Shown here piece after piece: positions 56,888-64,000 of a DNA stretch of 64,000 nucleotides. Source of the DNA: CAWAYH01 sp963786195 (GTDB taxonomy: Bacteria; Acidobacteriota; Vicinamibacteria; Vicinamibacterales; 2-12-FULL-66-21). A program made the position numbers and the translations under genes. The notes beneath the pieces were generated by a model that saw only the letters and a program-made list of their open reading frames with translations, was not told the DNA's origin and searched no databases. Where the stretch lies: contig CAWAYH010000003.1 of NCBI GenBank assembly GCA_963786195.1, positions 62,001-126,000 on the forward strand. Reading direction: 5' to 3'. Position 1 is the first letter of the stretch; every line of letters begins with the position of its first letter.

Positions 56888-56905
56888 TCGGGGGAGAATC
56901 AGCTT

Positions 56906-56955
56906 GCGTTCGCAACGCGGAGGTCGGGAGTTCGAGCCTCCTGCCGTCCACCAAC
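56906..56955. repeat. attR core, 50-bp direct repeat of the tRNA 3' half
   Basis: Identical to 45348-45397. It contains only the anticodon loop, T-arm and acceptor 3' strand, so it is not a functional tRNA gene. Confidence 0.93.
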
Positions 56956-56975
56956 CTTCGCTCGCGCCAGGTCAC

Positions 56976-57740
56976 GTGAGCGCGAGCTTCGGTTGGCAGG
57001 CCAACATTCGCAACGCCGAATTCAATCATCCGCGTCTCGTCGAGGTCTACGACGCAGAATCGCCGTGGGCGCGCGACGATGAGTATTTCGTCGCGCTGGC
57101 CAACGAGATGCCTGGAGCGCGGGTGCTCGACGTGGGCTGTGGCACCGGCCGGCTCGCGCTTGGACTCGCCGCGGTCGGGCACGCCGTCACCGGCATCGAT
57201 CCCTCTCTCACAGCCCTCGCTGCGGCGCGGACCAAGGCCGGAGCCGATCGGGTCACGTGGATTCACGGCACGGCGCTGTCGGCGCCCGAAGGGGCTTTCG
57301 ACCTTGCGGTCATGACGGGCCACGTCGCTCAGTTCCTTCTCAGCGAGGAAGAGTGGGGAAGCGCGTTGCGCGCCCTCTTGCGAGCCCTGGTTCCGGGCGG
57401 CCGGCTCGCGTTCCACGCCTATGACCCGGAGGCACGCATCTGGGAGCGCTGGAATCCACAGGACTCTCGCCGGCAGGTCGCTCTTCGCGACGGCACGACC
57501 GTCTCGATCTGGACCGAGGTGACGGCCCTCGGCGATGACACGGTCAGCTTCGCTCACCACTACCGCTTCTCCGGACGTGAAGAGCTCCGAAGTGACTCGA
57601 GCCTGCGCTTCAGGAGCGAGCTGCGACTCCGTCAATCCGTCACCGATGCCGGGTTCGCGATCGAGCGTGTGCACGGTGGATGGCGCGGCGAACCCGTCGG
57701 CTCGGGCGACGGTGAACTGATCGTCGTGGCGCGACGCTGA
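56976..57740 (+). CDS. class I SAM-dependent methyltransferase
   Basis: About 254 residues. Motif I is ARVLDVGCGTGRLALGL, then the acidic loop VTGIDPSLTALAAAR, and ALSAPEGAFDLAVMTGHVAQ. The substrate is not evident; C-terminal strands resemble small-molecule methyltransferases. GTG 56976 is chosen because the longer frame begins inside the attR repeat. Before integration the gene would have lain just after the tRNA. Confidence 0.8.
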   Translation: MSASFGWQANIRNAEFNHPRLVEVYDAESPWARDDEYFVALANEMPGARVLDVGCGTGRLALGLAAVGHAVTGIDPSLTALAAARTKAGADRVTWIHGTALSAPEGAFDLAVMTGHVAQFLLSEEEWGSALRALLRALVPGGRLAFHAYDPEARIWERWNPQDSRRQVALRDGTTVSIWTEVTALGDDTVSFAHHYRFSGREELRSDSSLRFRSELRLRQSVTDAGFAIERVHGGWRGEPVGSGDGELIVVARR

Positions 57741-57769
57741 CGAGTTGAGACCCCCTGTAACCTTCCTCG

Positions 57770-57815
57770 GGTGTCAGGCAGTGAAAGGTGAATTTACCTT
57801 TCACTGCCTGACACC
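57770..57815. repeat. perfect 20-bp inverted repeat (GGTGTCAGGCAGTG family)
   Basis: Arms 57770-57789 and 57796-57815 are exact complements around the loop GAATTT. The TGTCAGGCA core belongs to a common class of REP palindromes. It lies between the methyltransferase and pfkA and may also stop transcription. Confidence 0.75.
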
Positions 57816-57854
57816 GATCGCATGACGATCGAGAGGCCGTCACGTTCGGTCAGC

Positions 57855-57860
57855 TATACT
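57855..57860 (+). promoter_or_regulatory. -10 element of pfkA (leaderless start)
   Basis: TATACT is followed by CCCTCC and ATG 57867, a six-base gap. No -35 match and no ribosome site. Confidence 0.55.
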
Positions 57861-57866
57861 CCCTCC

Positions 57867-58968
57867 ATGGGTTGCCCCGAGAATCGCTCAGGCATCAAAC
57901 GGATCGGGATCCTGACGGGTGGCGGCGACGCCCCCGGCCTGAACGCGGTCATTCGCGCGGTGGTCAAGTCTGCGTCGAACTGCGACTGCGAGACGATCGG
58001 GCTCGAAGACAGCTTCGACGGGCTCATCGAGCCGGATCGCTGGCGGCGTCTCACGCCGCGGGACGTCACCGGCATCCTGCGCATCGGCGGCACGATTCTC
58101 GGCACGACGAACCGGGGCAATCCGTTCGCATACCCTATCGAGACGACCGGCGGCGTCCGCGACTACTCGGCGCGCTGCGTCGAGATGTTCCACGAGCTGA
58201 AGCTCAATGCCCTCGTCGTGATCGGCGGCGACGGCACGCTCTCCATCGCGCACGAGTTTCACAAGCGCGGCATTCCGCTCGTCGGTGTGCCAAAGACCAT
58301 CGACAACGACATCGTCGAGACCACCAACACGTTCGGCTTCGACACGGCGGTCAGCTTTGCAACCGACGCGATCGATCGACTGCACACGACCGCCGAGGCG
58401 CACCATCGCGTGATGGTGGTGGAGGTGATGGGCCGCTACGCCGGCTGGATTGCACTGTATGCCGGGGTCGCGGGCGGCGCGGACGTGATTCTGATCCCGG
58501 AGATCCCGTTCGACCTGAAGAAGGTCGCCGAGCGCATTCTCGCCCGCGACGCGTTCGGCGCGCGGTTCAGCATCGTCGTCGTCGCCGAGGGCGCCAAGCC
58601 GGTCGGCGGGCAGCGTGTCGGTCATGAAGGAAGGGACGCCTGAGTTCGTCGAGCGGCTCGGCGGAATGGGTCCACGGGTGGCGGTCGAGCTCGAGAGCGC
58701 TGACAGGAAAGGAAACGCGCTCGTCGTGCTCGGCCACCTTCAGCGCGGCGGCGCGCCGACGAGCTTCGATCGCGTGCTCGCGACGCGATTCGGCGCCAGG
58801 GCCGTCGAGCTGCTGCTCGAAGGGCAGTTCGGCACGATGGTGGCGTTCCATCCGCCTGACATCGTCGCCGTGCCGCTCGAGAAAATCGTCGGGCGCACCA
58901 GGAACGTGCCGCTTGATTTCGACGTCATCCGCACGGCCCGCGCGATGGGGATTTCGCTCGGCGACTAG
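57867..58968 (+). CDS. pfkA: 6-phosphofructokinase (one frame change near 58,612)
   Basis: Phosphorylates fructose-6-phosphate in glycolysis. Motifs: ILTGGGDAPGLNAVIRAV, VIGGDGTLSIAHEF, PKTIDNDIVETTNTFGF and VMGRYAGWIALYAGVAGGAD. GGDG suggests ATP use, while PKTIDND is found in group III enzymes, including pyrophosphate types; ATP is the better guess. About 367 residues. One extra base in GGCGGGCAGC near 58,612 breaks the frame; after it comes SVMKEGTPEFVERLGGMG. ATG 57867 follows the -10 at leaderless distance. Confidence 0.9.
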
Positions 58969-59033
58969 AACCACGGATCACGCGGACAAACTAGAACCAC
59001 GGATCACACGGACAACACGGATCGGAATTTGCG
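58969..59033. repeat. dispersed TCCGTGTTGTCCGCGG repeat, copy 3 (inverted)
   Basis: AACCACGGATCACGCGGACAAA, then AACCACGGATCACACGGACAACACGGATC, the reverse complement of the units at 18,373 and 29,485. Here it lies between convergent genes (pfkA and thrC), so it is not always a promoter part. Confidence 0.6.
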
Positions 59034-59065
59034 ACGGGTTCTGTAGGCTGGTTCCCAGCTGTCAG

Positions 59066-60237
59066 CTAGCCGAGCACGTCGAGATATTTCAGCGCGCCGC
59101 CGGTGTTGAACACGACGACCGTCTCTGACGGGGCGCCCGTTTCGAGTTGCGCAGCACCTTCAGCGCGTGCAGGGCGGCGCCGCCTTCCGGGGCGGCGCTG
59201 ATGCCTTCGCGGGCGCCCAGCTCGCGCATCCCGGACCATGTCGGCGTCCGAGACGGCGAGGGCGGTGCCGCCGCTCTCGCGGACGGCGCGCAGCACCAGG
59301 AAGTCGCCGATCGCCTTGGGCACGCGCAGGCCGTCGGCGACGGTTCGCGCGTTCTGCCACATCTCCGATCGCTCGGCGCCCTGCTCGAAGGCCCGGACGA
59401 TCGGCGCGCAGTTCTCGGCCTGCACGGAGACCATCTGCGGCCGGCGCCGGGCTGGCTTCCAGCCGATCCGTTCGAGCTCGTCGAACGCCTTCCACATGCC
59501 GACCATGCCGGTGCCGCCGCCGGTCGGATAGATGATCCAGTCCGGGAACTTCCAGTCGAGCTGCTCGCCGAGCTCGTAGGCCATCGTCTTCTTGCCTTCG
59601 ATGCGGTACGGCTCCTTCAGCGTGGAGACGTCGTACCAGCCGAGCGGCTTGCCCTTTTCGGCGGCGATGCGGCCGGCGTCGGTGATGAGGCCGTCGACGA
59701 GCGTGACGTCGGCGCCGTAGAGCTCGCACTCGCGGATGAACGGCACCTTCACGTCCTTCGGCATGAAGACCTGCGCGGGAGATCCCGGCCGCCGCGGCAT
59801 AGGCGGCCATGGCGTTGGCGGCGTTGCCCGCCGACGGAACCGAAAGCGTCGTCGCGCCCGAGATGCGCCGCGCGCGTGACCGCCGCCGACAGCCCACGCG
59901 CCTTGAACGAGTTCGTCGGATTGAGCGACTCGTCCTTGACGAACAGGCGCTCCAGGCCGAGATCCGCGCCCGAGCCGCTTCGCGTGGATGAGCGGCGTCC
60001 AGCCTTCGCCGAGCGTCAGCGGCTCTTCGCCGTCGAAGAGCGGCATCAGCTCGCGGTAGCGCCACATGTTGGCGGCGCGGCCGACCAGCGATCGCGTCGC
60101 CAGGCGCGCGCGCCGCATCGAGGTCGTAGCGCGCGAGCAGGGGAGCGCCGCAGGTGCAGAGGTGCTGCTCGACGCGCGGATCGTACGGCGGCGCGCCGCA
60201 CGGGACGCAGCACTCGAGATGGGTGAAATAGAAGAGC
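59066..60237 (-). CDS. thrC: threonine synthase with N-terminal zinc ribbon (frame-interrupted)
   Basis: A PLP enzyme that converts O-phosphohomoserine to threonine. The N-terminus has CVPCGAPP and LCTCGAPLLARYDLDA (zinc ribbon), then LTLGEGWTPLIHAKRLG. The PLP lysine should lie in the KDESLNPTNSFKARG-like region near 59,930, where the frame is broken. FRECELYGADVTLVDGLI, IIYPTGGGTGMVGMWKAF and ETVVVFNTGGALKYLDVL follow. Several single-base insertions (about 59,150-59,240 and 59,780-60,120). The exact start is hidden; about 60,237 is a limit. Confidence 0.82.
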
Positions 60238-60286
60238 AGACGTCGCTAGCAGTCTTGCTGGCGTGTGGCAGCTGGAGCAGTTGTCG

Positions 60287-60855
60287 TTACTTGCCGAGCA
60301 GCTCTGCGTCTTTCTTCTTCTGCAGCTCGTCGATCGTGGCGATGTGCTGGTCGGTGATCTTCTGCACTTCGTCCAGGCCGCGCCGCTCGTCGTCTTCGGA
60401 GATCTTGTGGTCCTTCAGGAGCTTCTTGAGGCGGTCGTTGGCGTCGCGGCGGACCTGGCGGACGCCGTTGCGGCCTTCCTCGGCGTACTTGTGCACGAGC
60501 TTCGAGAGCTCCTTGCGGCGCTCTTCGGTCAGCGCGGGAATCGGGATGCGCACGACCTTGCCGTCGTTGGTCGGGTTCAGCCCGAGGTTCGAGCTGCGGA
60601 TGGCCTTCTCGATCGTGGCCATCAGCGACGGATCGAACGGCTGCGCGACGATCAGCGTGGGCTCGGGGATCGAGAGCGACGCGACCTGGTTGAGCGGCAT
60701 GTGCGAGCCGTAGGCCTCGACGTGCACGCTGTCGAGGATCGTCACCGACGCCCGGCCGGTGCGCACGCCGCCGAGCTCGCGGCGGACGTGTTCGAGCTGC
60801 CGTCCATGCGTTTCTTGACTTCGGCGAACAGGCCCTTCAGATCGCTGACGTCCAT
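60287..60855 (-). CDS. frr: ribosome recycling factor
   Basis: Releases ribosomes after termination. RTGRASVTILDSVHVEAYG, PLNQVASLSIPEP, IPIPALTEERRKELSKLV and KYAEEGRNGVRQVRRDAND are diagnostic; total about 189 residues. ATG 60855 with GGAG upstream. One base insertion near 60,790 splits the first 20 codons from the rest. Follows pyrH, the usual order. Confidence 0.92.
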
Positions 60856-60875
60856 CGCTGCTCCTCGAGAACGTG

Positions 60876-61594
60876 TCACGCCCTCACCGTCGTGCCGACC
60901 GGCTCGCCCATGATGACGCGGCGCAGGTTGCCGGGCGTGCGCAGGTTGAAGACGACGATCGGCAGCTTGTTGTCCATGCAGAGCGAGATGGCCGTGGCGT
61001 CCATCACCTTGAGGCCCTGCTCGAGCACCTTCAGGTACGAGATCTCGGCGAACTTCGTGGCCGTCGCGATCGAGCATCGGATCGGCCGTGTAGATGCCGT
61101 CGACCTTCGTGCCCTTGAGGATGACGTCCGCCTTCATCTCCATCGCCCGCAGCGCGGCGGCGGTGTCGGTGGTGAAGTAGGGGTTGCCGGTGCCGGCGGC
61201 GAAGATGACGACGCGGCCTTTTTCGAGGTGGCGGACGGCGCGCCGGCGGATGAACGGCTCGGCGACGGCGCGCATCTCGATGGCCGTGGCCACGCGCGTG
61301 GCACGCCGATGTGCTCGAGCGCGTCCTGCAGCGCGAGCGCGTTGATCACGGTGGCGAGCATGCCCATGTAGTCGGCCGTCGCGCGGTCCATGCCCTTGCG
61401 CGCTCGCCGCCAGCCCGCGGAACAGGTTGCCGCCGCCGATGACGACGGCGGTCTGCACGCCGAGCTGCCTGGATCTCGCCGATTTCTCTGGCGATCTGCG
61501 TGGTGACGGCCGGATCGATCCCGAACGCCTGTTCGCCCATGAGCGCTTCACCGGAGAGTTTGAGGAGCACGCGGCGGTAGACGGGATCGGACAT
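60876..61594 (-). CDS. pyrH: UMP kinase (frame-interrupted)
   Basis: Phosphorylates UMP to UDP. RRVLLKLSGEALMGEQAFGI, VVIGGGNLFRG, DYMGMLATVINALALQDAL, VIFAAGTGNPYFTTDTAAA and DNKLPIVVFNLRTPGNLRRV mark the family. At least five single-base insertions. ATG 61594 lies 9 nt after TATAAT. Confidence 0.88.
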
Positions 61595-61603
61595 ATCCGG
61601 CGG

Positions 61604-61609
61604 ATTATA
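61604..61609 (-). promoter_or_regulatory. -10 element of pyrH
   Basis: TATAAT, nine bases, then ATG 61594, so a leader of at most two or three bases is expected. It coincides with the likely end of tsf. Confidence 0.5.
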
Positions 61610-62292
61610 TCGGAGTTGCACACGGTTCCGGCCAGACGTCCGTTTCCCGCGGTCCGCGACGCCTGCCCGGTCCGACCGGCGCTGGAGCTGCGCGGGGTCT
61701 CGCCGAGCTTGAAGCGCACGAACCGCGGCGATGGAGATGTTCTCGCCCATCTTCGCGATCGCCGCCTGCACGACCTGGCCGATCGTCACCTTCGGATCGC
61801 GAATCGACGGCTGATCGAGCAGGCAGACCTGCTCGTAGAAGCTGTTCAGCTTGCCCTCGACGATCTTCTCGATGACCTGTGGCCGGCTTGTTCTGGCCTT
61901 CCATCTGCGCCGCGGTAGATGCCGCGCTCGCGCTCGAGCACGTCGGCCGGCACGTCCTCGCGCCGGACGTACTGCGGGTTGGCCGCGGCGATGTGCATGG
62001 CAATTTCGCGCGCGAGGCTCTGGAAGTCCTCGGTGCGCGCCACGAAGTCGGACTCGCAGTTCACCTCCACCAGCACGCCAATCTTGCCGCCCATGTGGAT
62101 GTAGTTGCCGATCAGCCCTTCGTTGGTCGAGCGGCCGGCCTTCTTCGTCGCCTGGGCGAGCCCGCGCTTGCGGAGGATGGTCGTCGCTTCCTCGATGTTG
62201 CCGTTCGCTTCGGTGAGCGCGGCCTTGCACTCCATCATGCCCGCGCCGGTCAGGTCGCGGAGCTTCTTCACCATCGCTGCCGTGATTTCCAT
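61605..62292 (-). CDS. tsf: elongation factor Ts (frame-interrupted; end uncertain)
   Basis: Nucleotide exchange factor for EF-Tu. MVKKLRDLTGAGMMECKAAL, NEGLIGNYIHMGGKIGVLVE and CESDFVARTEDFQSLAREIA are the classical N-terminal motifs; VIEKIVEGKLNSFYEQVCLL and QAAIAKMGENISI the C-terminal ones. About 215-230 residues, the short type. Insertions near 61,720, 61,880 and 61,910. The TAA at 61605 is the probable stop. Confidence 0.88.
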
Positions 62293-62428
62293 TCTGTCTC
62301 CTGTCGCTGTCGTGCCTTCTCCGTAGTGCGACGTCGGGAGTTCGAGCGTCAGTCCTGCTCAACTCCGTACACAACAACGCCGGCCCGATCGTGCTCGGCC
62401 GGCGTCGCGTGCGATCAATCCGACCGGC

Positions 62429-63224
62429 TTAGACCGAGGCGGGGGAGGCCTGCTCGGCGCGCCTGGCGGACCGGCCGGGCGCGGCGGCGCGCGATCGTCG
62501 CCGTCGCCGTCGGCACGTCTCGTCGGCCTGCGCCGACTCGCGGATGCCGCGGCCCGCGAGTCACGGCGTCGGCGATGCGCGACGCGAACAGCCGGATCGC
62601 GCGCAGCGCATCGTCGTTGCCGGGAATCACGAAGTCCACTTCGTCCGGATCGCAGTTGGTGTCGACGACGCCGATGACCGGGATCTTGAGCTTGCGCGCT
62701 TCGTCGACGGCGATCTTTTCCTTGCGGGTGTCGACGACGAACAGCGCGTCGGGCAGGCGCGACATGTTGCGGATGCCCTCGAGGTTCTTCTGGAGCTTGC
62801 GCTTCTCCTTCTCGAGCTGCGCGATTTCCTTCTTCGACAGCGTCTCGTAGCGGCCGTCGGTCTCCATCGCTTCGAGATCGCGCAGCCGGCCGAGGCTGCG
62901 CTGGATCGTCGAGAAGTTCGTCAGCAGCCCGCCGAGCCAGCGCTGGTTCACGAAGAACATGCCGCAGCGCTGTGCTTCTTCGGCGATCGCGTCCTGCGCC
63001 TGCCGCTTGGTGCCGACGAACAGGATCGTCCGCCCTCGGCCGCCAGGTTGGTCGCGAACTGCTCCGCTTCGCGGAACAGCTTGCGCCGTCTTCGCGAGAT
63101 CGATGATGTAGATCCCGTTCCGCTCGCCGAAGATGTAGGCCTTCATCTTCGGATTCCAGCGCTTCGTCTGGTGTCCGAAGTGGACGCCCGCTTCGAGCAG
63201 ATCCTTCAACGCGATGCCGGTCAA
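62429..63224 (-). CDS. rpsB: 30S ribosomal protein S2 (frame-interrupted)
   Basis: ALKDLLEAGVHFGHQTKRWN, MKAYIFGERNGIYIIDL, FVNQRWLGGLLTNFSTI and FVVDTRKEKIAVDEARKL identify S2. Two insertions near 63,035 and 63,085 distort the AKTAKLFREAEQF region. The C-terminal tail is out of frame from about 62,560; TAA 62429-62431 gives a plausible end. 123 bp after tsf start region (62293-62428) is spacer without a gene. Confidence 0.9.
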
Positions 63225-63265
63225 GCTGCCTCCATGAAACTATCTGCCAGCTGTCAGCTGCTGCG

Positions 63266-63662
63266 TTACCGCTTGCTGAACTGGAAGCGCTTGCGCGCCC
63301 CCTTCTGTCCGTACTTCTTGCGTTCCTTGATGCGCGCGTCGCGCGTCAGGAACCCGGCCTTCTTGAGCCGCTGCCGCAGCTCGACGTTGTACTCGACGAG
63401 CGCGCGGGCGATGCCGAGCCGCAGCGCGCCGGCCTGGCCGGCGATGCCGCCGCCGGCGATCGTCGCGAGCACGTCGAACTTATCGGCCGTTTCGGTCACG
63501 GCCAGCGGCTGCTTGATCTGGGTGCGAAGCGCTTCGGTCGGAAAGGCCTGCTCGATCGGCTTGCGGTTGACGGTGATGCCGCCCGCTGCCGGGGCGGAGG
63601 AACACGCGGGCGGTGGATGTCTTGCGGCGGCCCGTGCCGTAGTACTGAATCCCTGCTGCCAC
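63266..63662 (-). CDS. rpsI: 30S ribosomal protein S9 (frame-interrupted)
   Basis: N-terminus AAGIQYYGTGRRKTSTARVF, C-terminus RLKKAGFLTRDARIKERKKYGQ with the invariant KRFQFSKR end. GTG 63662 overlaps nothing and lies 1 bp after the rplM stop. Insertions near 63,590 and 63,500. Confidence 0.92.
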
Positions 63663-63663
63663 G

Positions 63664-64000
63664 TTATGCGACCTCGCGCTTGCTCGTCTTCTTCGACTGG
63701 GTTCGCCTTCGCCGTCGCGGCCTGTCACCGCCGGCGGCTGCGGCTTCTGCGCCTGATGCGGATGCTTCGCGTCGGCGTAGACCTTCAGCTTGCGCCACAT
63801 GGCTTCGCCCATCTTCGTCTTGGGCAGCATCCCGCGAACGGCCTCTTCGACCATCCGGACCGGGTTCTTCTTGCGAACGTCCTTGGCGCGCTCCTCGCGC
63901 AGCCCGCCCTCGTAGCCGCTGTGATACCGATAGAGCTTCTGCTCTTCCTTGCGGCCGGTCAGCTCGACCCGCGCGGCGTTGACGACGACGACGTGGTCGC
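63664..64000 (-). CDS. rplM: 50S ribosomal protein L13 (partial at window edge, frame-interrupted)
   Basis: The frame starts outside the window. Visible parts: DHVVVVNAARVELTGRK, YRYHSGYEGGLREERAKDV and VRMVEEAVRGMLPKTKMG, then KVYADAKHPHQAQKPQP. TAA at 63664-63666. Order rplM-rpsI is standard. Confidence 0.9.
   Translation of the reverse strand, partial: RPRRRRQRRAGRADRPQGRAEALSVSQRLRGRAARGARQGRSQEEPGPDGRRGRSRDAAQDEDGRSHVAQAEGLRRREASASGAEAAAAGGDRPRRRRRTQSKKTSKREVA

Larger units (their letters stand above)
45348..56955. mobile_element. 11.6-kb integrated phage-like element in tRNA-Ala, without head genes
   Basis: It is bounded by perfect 50-bp repeats, with a tyrosine integrase at the left end and about sixteen genes, all on the minus strand. 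Identified functions are an excisionase-like HTH, RecA-fold helicase, TerL, cold-shock protein, tape measure and integrase. No portal, protease, capsid, tail tube, baseplate, lysis or repressor gene is recognised, although the late part is co-linear with a phage (terminase before tape measure). It is either a deletion remnant or a phage satellite. The intact tRNA is restored on the left side, as usual for this integration mode. Confidence 0.9.

Noticed and set aside
56906..56955. Second tRNA-Ala gene
   Set aside because: Only the 3' half (from the anticodon stem) is present; there is no D-arm or 5' acceptor strand. It is the attR copy.
56904..56975. Extended N-terminus of the methyltransferase
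   Set aside because: These codons are the attR repeat and were not part of the gene before integration; GTG 56976 is the natural start.

Overview
The window is a GC-rich chromosomal segment from an undescribed soil-type bacterium. The gene set suggests an Acidobacteriota member, possibly of the Vicinamibacteria: a very long Oar-type TonB receptor, ntrY/ntrX, many TPR/PEGA proteins and GTG/TTG starts. That placement is inference from gene content, not from a marker-gene tree. The dispersed intergenic palindromes also look like those of environmental genomes.

Layout. 1-4.8 kb: the end of an unidentified gene, the NtrY/NtrX two-component pair and ftcD. 4.9-8.5 kb: a repeat-filled spacer and an Oar-type TonB-dependent receptor. 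8.8-26.4 kb: one long plus-strand housekeeping run. It holds a TPR membrane protein, RDD protein, pgpA, cinA, a ThpR-PlsY fusion, gpsA, ftsY, ribD-ribE-ribBA, ffh, rpsP-khpA-rimM-trmD-rplS, rnhB, a large TPR protein, thiE and a HEAT-like protein. 26.4-29.4 kb (minus): polX and a heptose-kinase-like GHMP kinase. 29.5-36.9 kb (plus): a wall recycling and precursor cluster, nagZ-ldcA-mpl-pxpB-pxpC-murB-murA. 36.9-44.5 kb (minus): a secretin, lolA, a PolX-like protein with an eroded polymerase centre, a rhodanese without its cysteine, a 49-residue zinc ribbon and a pseudokinase with PEGA repeats. 44.7-45.4 kb: a secreted protein and tRNA-Ala(CGC).

45,348-56,955 is an 11.6-kb mobile element inserted in the 3' half of the tRNA-Ala gene and bounded by perfect 50-bp direct repeats. 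All its genes lie on the minus strand: an HTH/excisionase, a RecA-fold helicase, small zinc-ribbon proteins, a TerL terminase, a cold-shock protein, a tape-measure protein, a protein with a duplicated integrase-like N-terminus, and a tyrosine integrase. I see no portal, capsid or lysis gene. It is either a deleted prophage or a phage satellite that encodes packaging and tail-length functions without a head. Past it come a methyltransferase, pfkA, thrC and the conserved frr-pyrH-tsf-rpsB-rpsI-rplM block, cut by the right edge.

Sequence quality. Many genes need frame changes to read through, and nearly all are single inserted bases. They are dense at 1-4.4, 5.3-8.0 and 59-64 kb and sparse elsewhere. 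Essential genes such as rpsB, tsf, pyrH, rplM and frr are hit, so I read these as insertion-type sequencing errors, not gene decay. Interrupted genes are given as whole CDS spans. Several promoters have a -10 box 6-9 nt before the start codon, which suggests leaderless transcripts.
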